A stretch of 13,612 nt of DNA from an uncultured Elusimicrobium sp. (GCA_937891135.1 CALAFB010000086.1:1-13612), one strand, 5' to 3'; shown: positions 1-6,320, numbered from the stretch's first letter. Notes: a model not told the origin generated them from the sequence alone. Translations and numbers: made by a program.

Positions 1-2
1 GG

Positions 3-104
3 GTTGTGGGTTATATGCGACCTGTGCAAAACTGGAACAAGGGAAAGAAAGAGGAATTTGCCATGCGTAAGATGTTCAATGTAGAAGGCTGTTGTGGCAA
101 ATAA
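3..104 (+). CDS. nrdD: Anaerobic ribonucleoside-triphosphate reductase, C-terminal end (partial)
   Basis: Only the last 33 codons are in the window; the gene enters from the left. The visible peptide starts VVGYMRPVQNWNKGKK and ends in GCCGK. It matches the C-terminal glycyl-radical segment of class III (oxygen-sensitive) ribonucleotide reductase, which reduces ribonucleoside triphosphates to deoxyribonucleotides for DNA synthesis under anaerobiosis. In the family the radical glycine lies in an R-V-x-G-Y motif, which here would be the glycine encoded at 9-11. Tandem stops TAA TAG (102-107) end the frame and a strong terminator follows 11 nt later. The C-terminal pair of cysteines resembles the redox-active tail of reductases but is too short a segment to assign. 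The identification rests on a short stretch and on family knowledge. Confidence 0.75.
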   Translation, partial: VVGYMRPVQNWNKGKKEEFAMRKMFNVEGCCGK

Positions 105-115
105 TAGAACAAATT

Positions 116-141
116 AAGCCCCGTTTTTTGCGGGGCTTTTC
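116..141 (+). terminator. Rho-independent terminator of nrdD
   Basis: An 8-bp perfect stem, AAGCCCCG (116-123) with CGGGGCTT (131-138), has a TTTTTTG loop and is followed by more T residues. It sits just after the tandem stops of nrdD and would end that transcript. Confidence 0.85.
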
Positions 142-151
142 GTTGGGTTAA

Positions 152-173
152 AGGTAGCGTTTTCGGTAGCGTT
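152..173 (+). repeat. GGTAGCGTT double direct repeat, left copy (possible recombinase site)
   Basis: AGGTAGCGTT (152-161) and CGGTAGCGTT (164-173) are direct repeats with a 12-bp period. The same arrangement in the same orientation occurs at 12221-12241, beside the recombinase gene near the right end. TTTCGGTAGCGTT is shared exactly between the two loci. Each double repeat also lies next to a GC-rich terminator beginning AAGCCCC. Short direct repeats like this are typical of arm-type binding sites of tyrosine recombinases. A role as attachment site or arm site is inference. Confidence 0.5.
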
Positions 174-470
174 ATTTTTGATAACAAATAATAAATGTTG
201 CCAAAAAATGATTTACTTTGATAAAATCGTACCGATATAAAAACCTTAAAATCTCTACTTTTACGACGGAAAAAATGCTTGTATAGTGAAGCGTATAATT
301 AGTCCGTTTCCGTTAGCACTAGCAGTATTTTTGGGTTGGAATTCCTTTTGTTTTCACAAAAGACAGGGGTTTCCCCCTCCAAAAATAATTTTGTTAAATT
401 TTAGTCAAATAAGAAGCGTACACCTCCGCTATAAACTATTATTATTATAAAACATTTTGGCAGGCTGCAC
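174..470. other. Gene-free AT-rich gap between nrdD and pckA
   Basis: About 300 bp between the terminator/repeat block and the pckA terminator, with no credible reading frame on either strand. It holds possible plus-strand -10 boxes (TATAGT at 282-287 with TTTACG at 260-265, and TATAAT at 294-299) and a branched inverted repeat at 326-387, described separately. Nothing else is recognised here. Confidence 0.5.
326..387. other. Branched inverted repeat, possible small structured RNA or DNA cruciform
   Basis: An outer stem TATTTTTGG (326-334) with CCAAAAATA (379-387) encloses two further hairpins. They are CTTTTGT (345-351) with ACAAAAG (356-362), and GGGG (366-369) with CCCC (373-376). The result is a three-way junction of about 62 nt. 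A TATAAT at 294-299 could start a plus-strand transcript through it, and a T-rich stretch follows it (388-403). The structure is directly visible; whether it is RNA, a recombination site or chance is not settled by sequence alone. Confidence 0.45.
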
Positions 471-509
471 AAAATACGCCCCCGTTTCTGCAATAGAAAA
501 GGGGGCGTA
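471..509 (-). terminator. Rho-independent terminator of pckA
   Basis: On the minus strand a 9-bp perfect stem TACGCCCCC/GGGGGCGTA (plus 501-509 and 475-483) contains an inner GAAA/TTTC pairing and is followed by TTTT. It begins about 20 nt after the pckA stop. Confidence 0.9.
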
Positions 510-530
510 AATTACAACCATTTAGAAAGT

Positions 531-2147
531 TTATTTCACTTTCGGGGCGGCCGCTAAAATGGCTTTAGAGCAGCCCGCTTCGTATTTTTTGAAGTTTTCC
601 ACAAAGGCCTGGGCCAATTCTTGGTATTTCTTCATATACGCTTTTTTATCTTTCCAGGTTTTCTGCGGGTTTAAGATGTTCGCAGGAACACCGGCACAGG
701 CAGTCGGAATTTGGAAGCCGAACACCGGGTCGGTCACAAATTTGGCCTTAGCGAGCTTGCCGTCTAAAGCGGCATTTAACAACGCACGCGTATATTTAAT
801 GCTAATACGGCTACCTACGCCATAGGGCCCGCCAATCCAGCCCGTGTTCACGAGCCAGCAGTTTACTTTGTGTTTTTGGATTTTTTTCTTCAAAAGTTCC
901 GCATACACAGACGGGTGCAACGGCATGAACGGACCGCCGAAGCAGGTAGAGAACGTGCTCGTCGGTTCTTTGACGCCTTTTTCCGTACCGGCTACTTTGG
1001 CGGTGTAACCGCTAATGAAGTGGTACAGCGCTTGGTCGGCAGACAGTTTGGAGATAGGCGGCATCACACCAAACGCATCACAGGTTAAAAAGATGATGTT
1101 TTTGGGGTGCGTGGCACGTTTGCTCTCCACGGCGTTATCAATGAAATTGAGCGGATAGCACGCGCGGGTGTTTTCGGTTAAGGTATCGTCATCTAAATCC
1201 AATTTGCCGGTTTCCGGGTCAAAGACTACGTTTTCCAGCACCGTACCAAAGCGGCGGGTGGTGGAGTAGATTTGCGGTTCGGCCTCTTGGCTAAGGCGAA
1301 TGACTTTTGCATAGCAGCCGCCTTCAAAGTTAAATACGCCGTCTTCGTCCCAACCGTGTTCGTCGTCGCCGATTAAGCCGCGGGTAATGTCGGCAGACAA
1401 GGTGGTTTTACCGGTACCGGAGAGCCCGAAGAAAATCGCGCTGTCGTTCTTCTTGCCGACGTTGGCCGAGCAATGCATCGTCATAATGCCTTTTTGCGGC
1501 AAGAGGAAGTTCATGACCGTAAACAAGGCTTTTTTGTTTTCGCCACCGTATTCGGTGCCGATTACCAAGATGAGTTTTTTCTTAAAGTTAATTAAGATAG
1601 CGGTTTCGGACACAGTACCGTCGGTTTTCGGGTTTACTTTCATTTTGGGCAAGCAGATTAACGTAAACTGCGGCACAAATTTTTTGAGTTCTTCCTGCTT
1701 GGGTTCAATGAACATATTTTTGACAAACATATTCGTCCAGGCGCACTCCGTAATGGCGCGCACTTTAAGGCGGGAAGCCTCGCTAGAACCTACGTACGCG
1801 TCGCGCACGAATAAATCTTTATTGGCAACGTATTTTTGCACTTTGGCAAAAATTTGGTTGAAATATTTTTCTTTAATGCCTTTGTTGCTTTTGTTGTAAA
1901 ACAGTTTACCGTCAATATCTTTGGTTTCTACGAAGTAGCGGTCATTGGGGCTGCGGCCGGTATGTTTGCCCGTGCTTACACACAGCGGCCCGCCGTAGAC
2001 GACGTTGGCTTCTTTTCTGTTCAAGGCTTCTTGATACAAGGCCGGGGTGGAAAGGTTCCAATAAACGGTCTTGGTGGTTTTAATTCCGGCTTTATCTAAA
2101 CCGTAGGTCGGTTTGAAAAAATCCGGCTTTGCATTCAATGTTTTCAT
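531..2147 (-). CDS. pckA: Phosphoenolpyruvate carboxykinase (ATP)
   Basis: This 538-residue cytoplasmic enzyme interconverts oxaloacetate + ATP and PEP + CO2 + ADP. Its length is normal for the ATP-dependent family. Key signatures visible are: substrate-binding RSPNDRY near residues 65-71; GTEYGGENKK near 198-207, with the metal/substrate lysine region; the P-loop GLSGTGKTTLS at 241-251; and the acidic metal-binding segment DDEHGWDEDG near 261-270, followed by FNFEGGCYAK. The start ATG has GAGGG about 7 nt upstream. It lies 38 nt downstream of the aminotransferase on the same strand, with no terminator in between, so the two are probably co-transcribed. In gut fermenters the enzyme may run either way: PEP from oxaloacetate, or CO2 fixation toward C4 acids. 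With the aminotransferase next door, an aspartate to oxaloacetate to PEP route is the natural reading. Nothing is truncated or missing. Confidence 0.97.
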   Translation of the reverse strand: MKTLNAKPDFFKPTYGLDKAGIKTTKTVYWNLSTPALYQEALNRKEANVVYGGPLCVSTGKHTGRSPNDRYFVETKDIDGKLFYNKSNKGIKEKYFNQIFAKVQKYVANKDLFVRDAYVGSSEASRLKVRAITECAWTNMFVKNMFIEPKQEELKKFVPQFTLICLPKMKVNPKTDGTVSETAILINFKKKLILVIGTEYGGENKKALFTVMNFLLPQKGIMTMHCSANVGKKNDSAIFFGLSGTGKTTLSADITRGLIGDDEHGWDEDGVFNFEGGCYAKVIRLSQEAEPQIYSTTRRFGTVLENVVFDPETGKLDLDDDTLTENTRACYPLNFIDNAVESKRATHPKNIIFLTCDAFGVMPPISKLSADQALYHFISGYTAKVAGTEKGVKEPTSTFSTCFGGPFMPLHPSVYAELLKKKIQKHKVNCWLVNTGWIGGPYGVGSRISIKYTRALLNAALDGKLAKAKFVTDPVFGFQIPTACAGVPANILNPQKTWKDKKAYMKKYQELAQAFVENFKKYEAGCSKAILAAAPKVK

Positions 2148-2185
2148 TCTTTTTCCCTCTTTAGTAATTTATCCCCGTTTAGAAT

Positions 2186-3361
2186 TTAATTTTTCCGGGG
2201 CAAATCTGCTACGGCGCGCGCAATACGGCGTACGCCTTCTATAATACTTGCTTTATCCGCGCAAAAACTAATGCGCAAGTACCCTTCGGCCCCAAAGGCC
2301 CGACCGGGTACGACGGCCACCAACGCTTTTTCCAACAAATACGCAGCCAGGGCGTTGGAATCCTGGCTGTAATAACTAAAATCTACAAAACTGTAAAAGG
2401 TTGCTTGTGGTTTTTCTACGTGAATATGTGGGATTTGGGCCAGTTCGGCTAATAAGGTATTGCGGTTGTCTTCTAAAATCGTGCACAATTCTTGCACACA
2501 ATCTTGCGGGCCGTTTAACGCGGCCGCCGCAGCACATTCGGACAAATCACTATTGCACGACGTGCTTTGCGCTTGCATTTTGCCCATGGCGGCAATTAAC
2601 TCTTTATTTTCGCACACCGCCCACCCAATGCGAAGCCCGGTTAAGCCGTATAATTTAGATACCCCGTTAATTAAAACTAAATTGTTAAAATCTTTGGCAA
2701 ACGCGCATGGATTAGGCGTTTTGGCTCCGTCAAACACCAGTTGGTGGTAAATATCATCCATGACGAGAAAAATTTGTTTTTCTTCGGCAAATTGTACAAT
2801 TTGTTGGATAAAATCCGCGCTGAAAATATGCCCCGCCGGGTTGCACGGGCTGTTAAGGATAATGGCTTTGGTTTTGGGCGTAACGGCTTTAAAAATTTCG
2901 TCTGCGGTTACGCGCAACCCTTGGGCAGGTTTTACCACGACCGGGGTTCCCCCCGCCAGCTTGACCATTTCCGGGTAACTAACCCAAAACGGTGCAGGAA
3001 AAACAACTTCGTCTCCGGGCTCTACGGCAGCTAACAAAAAGTTAAAAAGTGCTTGCTTGGCCCCGGCTGAAATAAGTACGTGGCTTTTATCAAAGGTATA
3101 GTTATAATGGGTTTTGGTATAGTTTAAAACGGCTTGTTTAAGTTCCGGCGTGCCCGATGAAGGCGTATATTTGATTTTACGGGAATTTGCTTTTTGGACA
3201 ATGGCATCTACGGCGGACTGTGGGGCCGGGATTGTCGGTTCCCCCCCGCCTAAATGGATAACGGGTTTACCCGCGGCTTTTAACGCGCGCGCGGTAGCAT
3301 TGATTTTAAGGGTAGGCGAATCCCCGATTTGTGTCGCCCGGGTACTAAGTAAAAGAGACAT
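2186..3361 (-). CDS. Class I/II PLP-dependent aminotransferase, aspartate-aminotransferase-like
   Basis: A 391-residue fold-type I PLP enzyme. Visible signatures: GGGEPTIPAP near residues 38-47 (the N-terminal substrate segment); ISAGAKQAL near 97-105 (phosphate binding); NSPCNPAG at 170-177; DDIYHQLVF at 202-210; the Schiff-base lysine K236 in SKLYGLTGLRIGW with the phosphate-binding arginine R244; and a C-terminal YLRISF carrying the carboxylate-binding arginine. These fit subgroup I-gamma aspartate aminotransferases (aspartate + 2-oxoglutarate to oxaloacetate + glutamate). Close relatives using alanine or aromatic amino acids cannot be excluded, so no gene symbol is given. A minus-strand TATAAT lies at 3381-3386, giving a short leader. 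It is the first gene of a probable two-gene unit with pckA, which would link amino-acid degradation to PEP. Confidence 0.93.
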   Translation of the reverse strand: MSLLLSTRATQIGDSPTLKINATARALKAAGKPVIHLGGGEPTIPAPQSAVDAIVQKANSRKIKYTPSSGTPELKQAVLNYTKTHYNYTFDKSHVLISAGAKQALFNFLLAAVEPGDEVVFPAPFWVSYPEMVKLAGGTPVVVKPAQGLRVTADEIFKAVTPKTKAIILNSPCNPAGHIFSADFIQQIVQFAEEKQIFLVMDDIYHQLVFDGAKTPNPCAFAKDFNNLVLINGVSKLYGLTGLRIGWAVCENKELIAAMGKMQAQSTSCNSDLSECAAAAALNGPQDCVQELCTILEDNRNTLLAELAQIPHIHVEKPQATFYSFVDFSYYSQDSNALAAYLLEKALVAVVPGRAFGAEGYLRISFCADKASIIEGVRRIARAVADLPRKN

Positions 3362-3380
3362 ACCAAATTTCCCTTTTTAC

Positions 3381-3386
3381 ATTATA
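3381..3386 (-). promoter_or_regulatory. Probable -10 box for the aminotransferase-pckA unit
   Basis: A perfect TATAAT on the minus strand, 20 nt before the aminotransferase ATG. No clear -35 is seen at 17 bp. The upstream prepilin terminator ends about 33 bp away, so the unit very likely has its own promoter here. Confidence 0.5.
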
Positions 3387-3419
3387 GCACTTTTATATAG
3401 GTCGTGCGTTACATACCAA

Positions 3420-3449
3420 CAAAAAAAGGTAGCCCAATTAGCCACCTTA
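3420..3449 (-). terminator. Rho-independent terminator of prepilin gene 1
   Basis: On the minus strand AAGGTGGC (plus 3441-3448) pairs with GCTACCTT (3426-3433) over 8 bp including one G-U, and is followed by seven T residues. It starts about 27 nt after the prepilin stop codon. Confidence 0.9.
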
Positions 3450-3475
3450 TAAACATTGTCTTACTTAAATTACAT

Positions 3476-3964
3476 TTACTCTTTTTGTACGTAACAGGGA
3501 TTATCTCCGCATACCATTTTGCATGTGTCTCCATGACATGAAATATTCCGTTTTAAGTCCCTATCAACGGAGGAGTCCAACTGCAACCAATAAGGGCTAT
3601 TATCCGTATTACCATTGATAACCCGGTTTGCATAGATCAGACTTCCATCAATACCATATTGCCAATCCTTGGTATTAAAACAACTGGCATCTAAACATCC
3701 TTCGGTTAAAATCTCCCCCGGCATGTCAATGTCTAGCGCATTAAAATCCATACAATCTTTCAAATCATGTGAAAGTAAACATACCTGATGCGCATTATAA
3801 AAATTATTAAGCATCAGTACTGCTTCCGTCACACGGCTTTTTTCTACCGCTTTTTGATATTGCGGCAACGCCACCGCTGCCAAAATACCAATGATTAACA
3901 CTACTACCAAAAGTTCTATTAACGTAAAACCTTTGGGATAGATACTACCTTGTTGTCGTTTCAT
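3476..3964 (-). CDS. Type IV prepilin 1 (pilin/pseudopilin-like)
   Basis: 162 residues. The 12-residue charged leader MKRQQGSIYPKG ends in the glycine cut by prepilin peptidase. The mature protein begins FTLIEL, with the conserved glutamate at mature position 5, and continues into a hydrophobic helix to about residue 35 (VVVLIIGILAAVALPQY). This helix anchors the subunit in the inner membrane before assembly into a pilus. The C-terminal globular part is unusually rich in cysteine (at least eight, including SCHGDTCKMVCGDNPC), suggesting several disulfides and an exposed location. AGGAG (plus 3971-3975) lies 6 nt before the ATG. The first 65 nt of the gene are identical to prepilin 2, after which the sequences diverge. 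A structured leader precedes it. No pilus-assembly genes are in the window, so this is a scattered, single-gene pilin cassette. Confidence 0.93.
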   Translation of the reverse strand: MKRQQGSIYPKGFTLIELLVVVLIIGILAAVALPQYQKAVEKSRVTEAVLMLNNFYNAHQVCLLSHDLKDCMDFNALDIDMPGEILTEGCLDASCFNTKDWQYGIDGSLIYANRVINGNTDNSPYWLQLDSSVDRDLKRNISCHGDTCKMVCGDNPCYVQKE

Positions 3965-4014
3965 AAGACACTCCTATTTTGTTAATTTCAATTTCCCTGC
4001 TTATGAAACCCAAC

Positions 4015-4228
4015 AAAAACGGCTAGATGCCTGAGCCTATTGACCTTACCCAAACAAAACAGCCGTAATTTATTGTGTAAAACAATAAACATTAAACACT
4101 TGAAAACCGGCTCATGACTTCCGGTTTCCAAATGTCTAAACGGATGTTCTTGAAGGTCAATAGTGCCTTGGATAACCAAAGCGCTCCGTTTCTTAAACGG
4201 TTCCAAAAACAGAATAAAATTGTATCTA
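4015..4228 (-). ncRNA. Structured 5' leader RNA of prepilin 1 (copy 1 of a three-member family)
   Basis: Transcription from the -10 at 4230-4235 would give a leader of about 260 nt before the ATG. Helices on the minus strand, 5' to 3' (plus coordinates): P1 CCGTTT/AAACGG (4195-4200, 4186-4191); P2 CTTTGG/CCAAGG (4176-4181, 4166-4171); P3, closing a multibranch, ATTGACCTT/AAGGTCAAT (4153-4161, 4039-4047). Inside P3 are P4, 14 bp with loop AAGTCATGAG (4121-4134, 4097-4110), and P5 TTTATTG/CAATAAA (4083-4089, 4069-4075). ACGGCT (4061-4066) inside P3 is complementary to AGCCGT (4019-4024) outside it, which is followed by TTTTT. This may be a pseudoknot or a terminator. The other two leaders keep the same plan with different bases, which is strong evidence for a selected RNA fold. 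The ligand or role is unknown. I do not recognise it as a described riboswitch. Confidence 0.75.
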
Positions 4229-4229
4229 C

Positions 4230-4235
4230 ATTATA
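4230..4235 (-). promoter_or_regulatory. -10 box for leader and prepilin 1
   Basis: TATAAT on the minus strand, preceded by TG one base upstream (an extended -10, TGTTATAAT). It lies immediately after the T-run of the upstream gene's terminator. The spacing from this box to the conserved TACAATTTTATTCTG leader start equals that in the prepilin 2 promoter. Confidence 0.7.
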
Positions 4236-4236
4236 A

Positions 4237-4280
4237 CAAAAAACAGAGCGGGAAAATGATGTCCTTCCCAGCTCTGTTTT
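4237..4280 (-). terminator. Rho-independent terminator of the 626-residue protein gene
   Basis: On the minus strand AAAACAGAGC then TGGGAA pairs with TTCCC then GCTCTGTTTT (plus 4265-4280 with 4240-4254): a 15-bp stem with one bulge, followed by TTTTTT. It starts 26 nt after the stop codon and runs directly into the prepilin 1 promoter. Confidence 0.9.
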
Positions 4281-4305
4281 ACAAAGTATAACCGATGTTT
4301 TATTT

Positions 4306-6186
4306 CTATTTATCTTCTACAATCCGGTCTTCTACCTGTTCGGTAAAGGTCAGGTGGTCTCGGTGGACGGCCCCGGCCAGGGCTAACACCTCTTTGCGTA
4401 CAAAATGCGTGGGCACCCACTCCCATTTGCCGTCTACTTGTTTTAACAATTTTACGGTTTTAATAGGGTAAAAATCCGGCGTGAACAATGCTAAATACGC
4501 CGCTAGACCACCGCCTTTCATATACGGGATTTTTTCCCAATACGATACCCGCGATTGCGGATAAATAGTCGCGCGCAAATGCGGAATATTACGCAAGGCC
4601 TTTTCGGCGCGTTCTACGGTTAATACGTCGCGCGAGGCATCCAGCCCATCCCCCACCATAGAACTGGCACGCACGCGCTCAATATCCGGCTCTTTTAAAT
4701 CTTTGACGTAGGATACTTTATCCAATGTTACTACGCGCGGTTGCAACGTATGCATATCAAATGTTACCACGCGCACCCCGTCAAACACCACCGGTTCAAA
4801 ACGGTCTATGGTAGAGGTACCGTCGTACCCTTCCGGTACGCGGCCCATATATCCCCCGTCGGTAAAGGACTGGCAGCATACGCCGCCCAACTTATCAAAA
4901 TTATTTACTTTAATCTTGGTAGAAGTAGGCGTTTGTGCCTTTAAACCAAGCATGGGGTCATCCGCTACCGACACGGCCCCGGATTGATTACGAACCGCCC
5001 CATAGGTATTTTTATACGGTTCCGTCATGAGTTTGGCAAATTGGTCCAGCGTTAAGTATTTATCCGGCGTACCTAACACCCAACGTTTTTGTAATTGGTT
5101 GAACCAGTTGGCATCTTCCGACTCTACGGGGTATTCATTGGCAATTAAGTTACGCCGTTCGTTTTCTAACGCGACCCATTTGGGGCTGTTTAAATAAAAC
5201 TCCGGCATAGACTCTTCAAAAAAGGCCGTGCGACGGCGTTGTGTAAAATAATCCCGTAAACTGACTTGTGTGCCGTCCGACAATACCACCGAGTTGCGCC
5301 ACAATTCATTTACGCGTTGGCGATTGGCACTATGTACACCGGGTTTGCTGATTTCGGTATACATTTCTTCCCAATTTTTACGCAGGGCTTTGGTAAGTTC
5401 CGGGTCATTGCGGTAGCCAAACCCTTGCTTAAAGGTATAGTCCTTCATCGCGCTCATAAATTCTTTTAACTGGGCGTTATGCGTGTAAATGGTACCGTCT
5501 TCATCGGCCAGTTCTACAAAGCGTCGAATGTTTTCATTAAATTTATTTTTATAGTACTGGGCAGGCAACCGCTGCGTGCCGGGAATGAGTTTACTATTGT
5601 ACATAAAGTCCGGCAAGCGGCCCGTTTCGCGCAAAGGGTTTAAAATCATGGCTTCCGCTTGTTCCAGCGGCATATAATACAAGTATTCAATGATGTTATT
5701 CATCTGCCTGGGAGACATACCTTCAATGGCTTCCACCTGGTCGCGCGGGCGGAAACGGGCCTCTTTCATTTCCGGGTTTCTAAAATATTCCATCCAATCG
5801 TTAATCAGCTGTTCTTCATCCCGCAAGCCGGACGGATAGCGTTTATTTAAGGGGTTGCGCCGGGGAATCGGATCCTCATGCAACGAAATAAAAGGAGCCG
5901 CCTCTACAGATACCCCCTTTGTAACAGCAGCCGCCGGGGCAGCCGTATGCTGCATAACTTGCCCGGCCAGCGGGGCAGCCGCTTGAGAAGCAGCTGCAAC
6001 CGTGGAACGCTGTACTTGCACAGAGAGATTTTCAGCCACCCGGGTAGGCGGCACATAGCGTAAGCCCGTTACAGACTTGAGGGGCACAAAAGTTCTTTGC
6101 CCGGTTTGCATTAAATATCTTCTGCCTTGGGCACAAACAGCCAACGGAACACAAATAAACAGCAATACAAAAATAGGTTTTTTCAT
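4306..6186 (-). CDS. Exported protein of unknown family, 626 residues
   Basis: The N-terminus MKKPIFVLLFICVPLAVCAQ is a convincing Sec signal peptide with likely cleavage after VCA (residue 19). The cysteine at 18 is not in a standard lipobox. The mature protein starts with a stretch rich in alanine, valine and glutamine to about residue 95. It then becomes a hydrophilic, arginine- and tyrosine-rich body with many charged helices, and ends near PTHFVRKEVLALAGAVHRDHLTF and VEDRIVEDK. No second membrane segment, nucleotide-binding motif or zinc motif was seen, and I recognise no family. A periplasmic or outer-surface location is inferred from the signal only. No good ribosome-binding site precedes the ATG. 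A CATAAT at plus 6194-6199 suggests a very short or leaderless transcript. It has its own terminator and is flanked by prepilins 1 and 2 in opposite orientation, so a link with pili is possible but unproven. Confidence 0.88.
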   Translation of the reverse strand: MKKPIFVLLFICVPLAVCAQGRRYLMQTGQRTFVPLKSVTGLRYVPPTRVAENLSVQVQRSTVAAASQAAAPLAGQVMQHTAAPAAAVTKGVSVEAAPFISLHEDPIPRRNPLNKRYPSGLRDEEQLINDWMEYFRNPEMKEARFRPRDQVEAIEGMSPRQMNNIIEYLYYMPLEQAEAMILNPLRETGRLPDFMYNSKLIPGTQRLPAQYYKNKFNENIRRFVELADEDGTIYTHNAQLKEFMSAMKDYTFKQGFGYRNDPELTKALRKNWEEMYTEISKPGVHSANRQRVNELWRNSVVLSDGTQVSLRDYFTQRRRTAFFEESMPEFYLNSPKWVALENERRNLIANEYPVESEDANWFNQLQKRWVLGTPDKYLTLDQFAKLMTEPYKNTYGAVRNQSGAVSVADDPMLGLKAQTPTSTKIKVNNFDKLGGVCCQSFTDGGYMGRVPEGYDGTSTIDRFEPVVFDGVRVVTFDMHTLQPRVVTLDKVSYVKDLKEPDIERVRASSMVGDGLDASRDVLTVERAEKALRNIPHLRATIYPQSRVSYWEKIPYMKGGGLAAYLALFTPDFYPIKTVKLLKQVDGKWEWVPTHFVRKEVLALAGAVHRDHLTFTEQVEDRIVEDK

Positions 6187-6221
6187 ATCTTATATTATGG
6201 CTGTTCCGGGCCGCAAATACA

Positions 6222-6245
6222 AGGGCCTTTGGGCCTATTTTAGGG
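6222..6245 (+). repeat. Short dispersed GC-rich element upstream of prepilin 2
   Basis: A 24-bp element beginning AGGGCCTTTGGGCCTA and ending TTTTAGGG. The same element with one extra A occurs on the minus strand at 10208-10232, upstream of prepilin 3. In both cases it reads in the same direction as the downstream prepilin. It contains GGCC and CCTA/TAGG self-complementary parts. Role unknown: it could be a regulator site or a small dispersed repeat. Confidence 0.55.
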
Positions 6246-6289
6246 TAGGCCCACCGGCGCAGACACACGGGGCCGATCCTCTAAAATAA

Positions 6290-6319
6290 TTGGTAAAAAC
6301 TACGCTTTTTTATTATACT
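6290..6319 (+). promoter_or_regulatory. Promoter of leader and prepilin 2
   Basis: TATACT (6314-6319) is a good -10 with a weak -35 TTGGTA at 6290-6295 (18-bp spacer). The -10 has the same spacing to the conserved TACAATTTTATTCTG leader start as in prepilin 1, which supports it. Confidence 0.6.
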
Positions 6320-6320
6320 A

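Noticed and set aside
3988..4206. Open frame (72 codons, minus) in the prepilin 1 leader, and its counterpart at 6343-6525 (+), both starting with TTG and reading MEP[FY]
   Set aside because: No ribosome-binding site before the TTG, the peptides diverge after the first residues, and the bases are explained by paired RNA helices.
4015..4228. Leader as a c-di-GMP riboswitch (classes I or II), which control pilin genes in other bacteria
   Set aside because: I could not find the conserved cores of either class, and the fold (two hairpins, a long-range multibranch and a crossing pair) differs.
6032..6268. 78-codon minus-strand frame overlapping the start of the 626-residue gene
   Set aside because: It overlaps the signal-peptide region in another frame and has no ribosome-binding site; a shadow frame.
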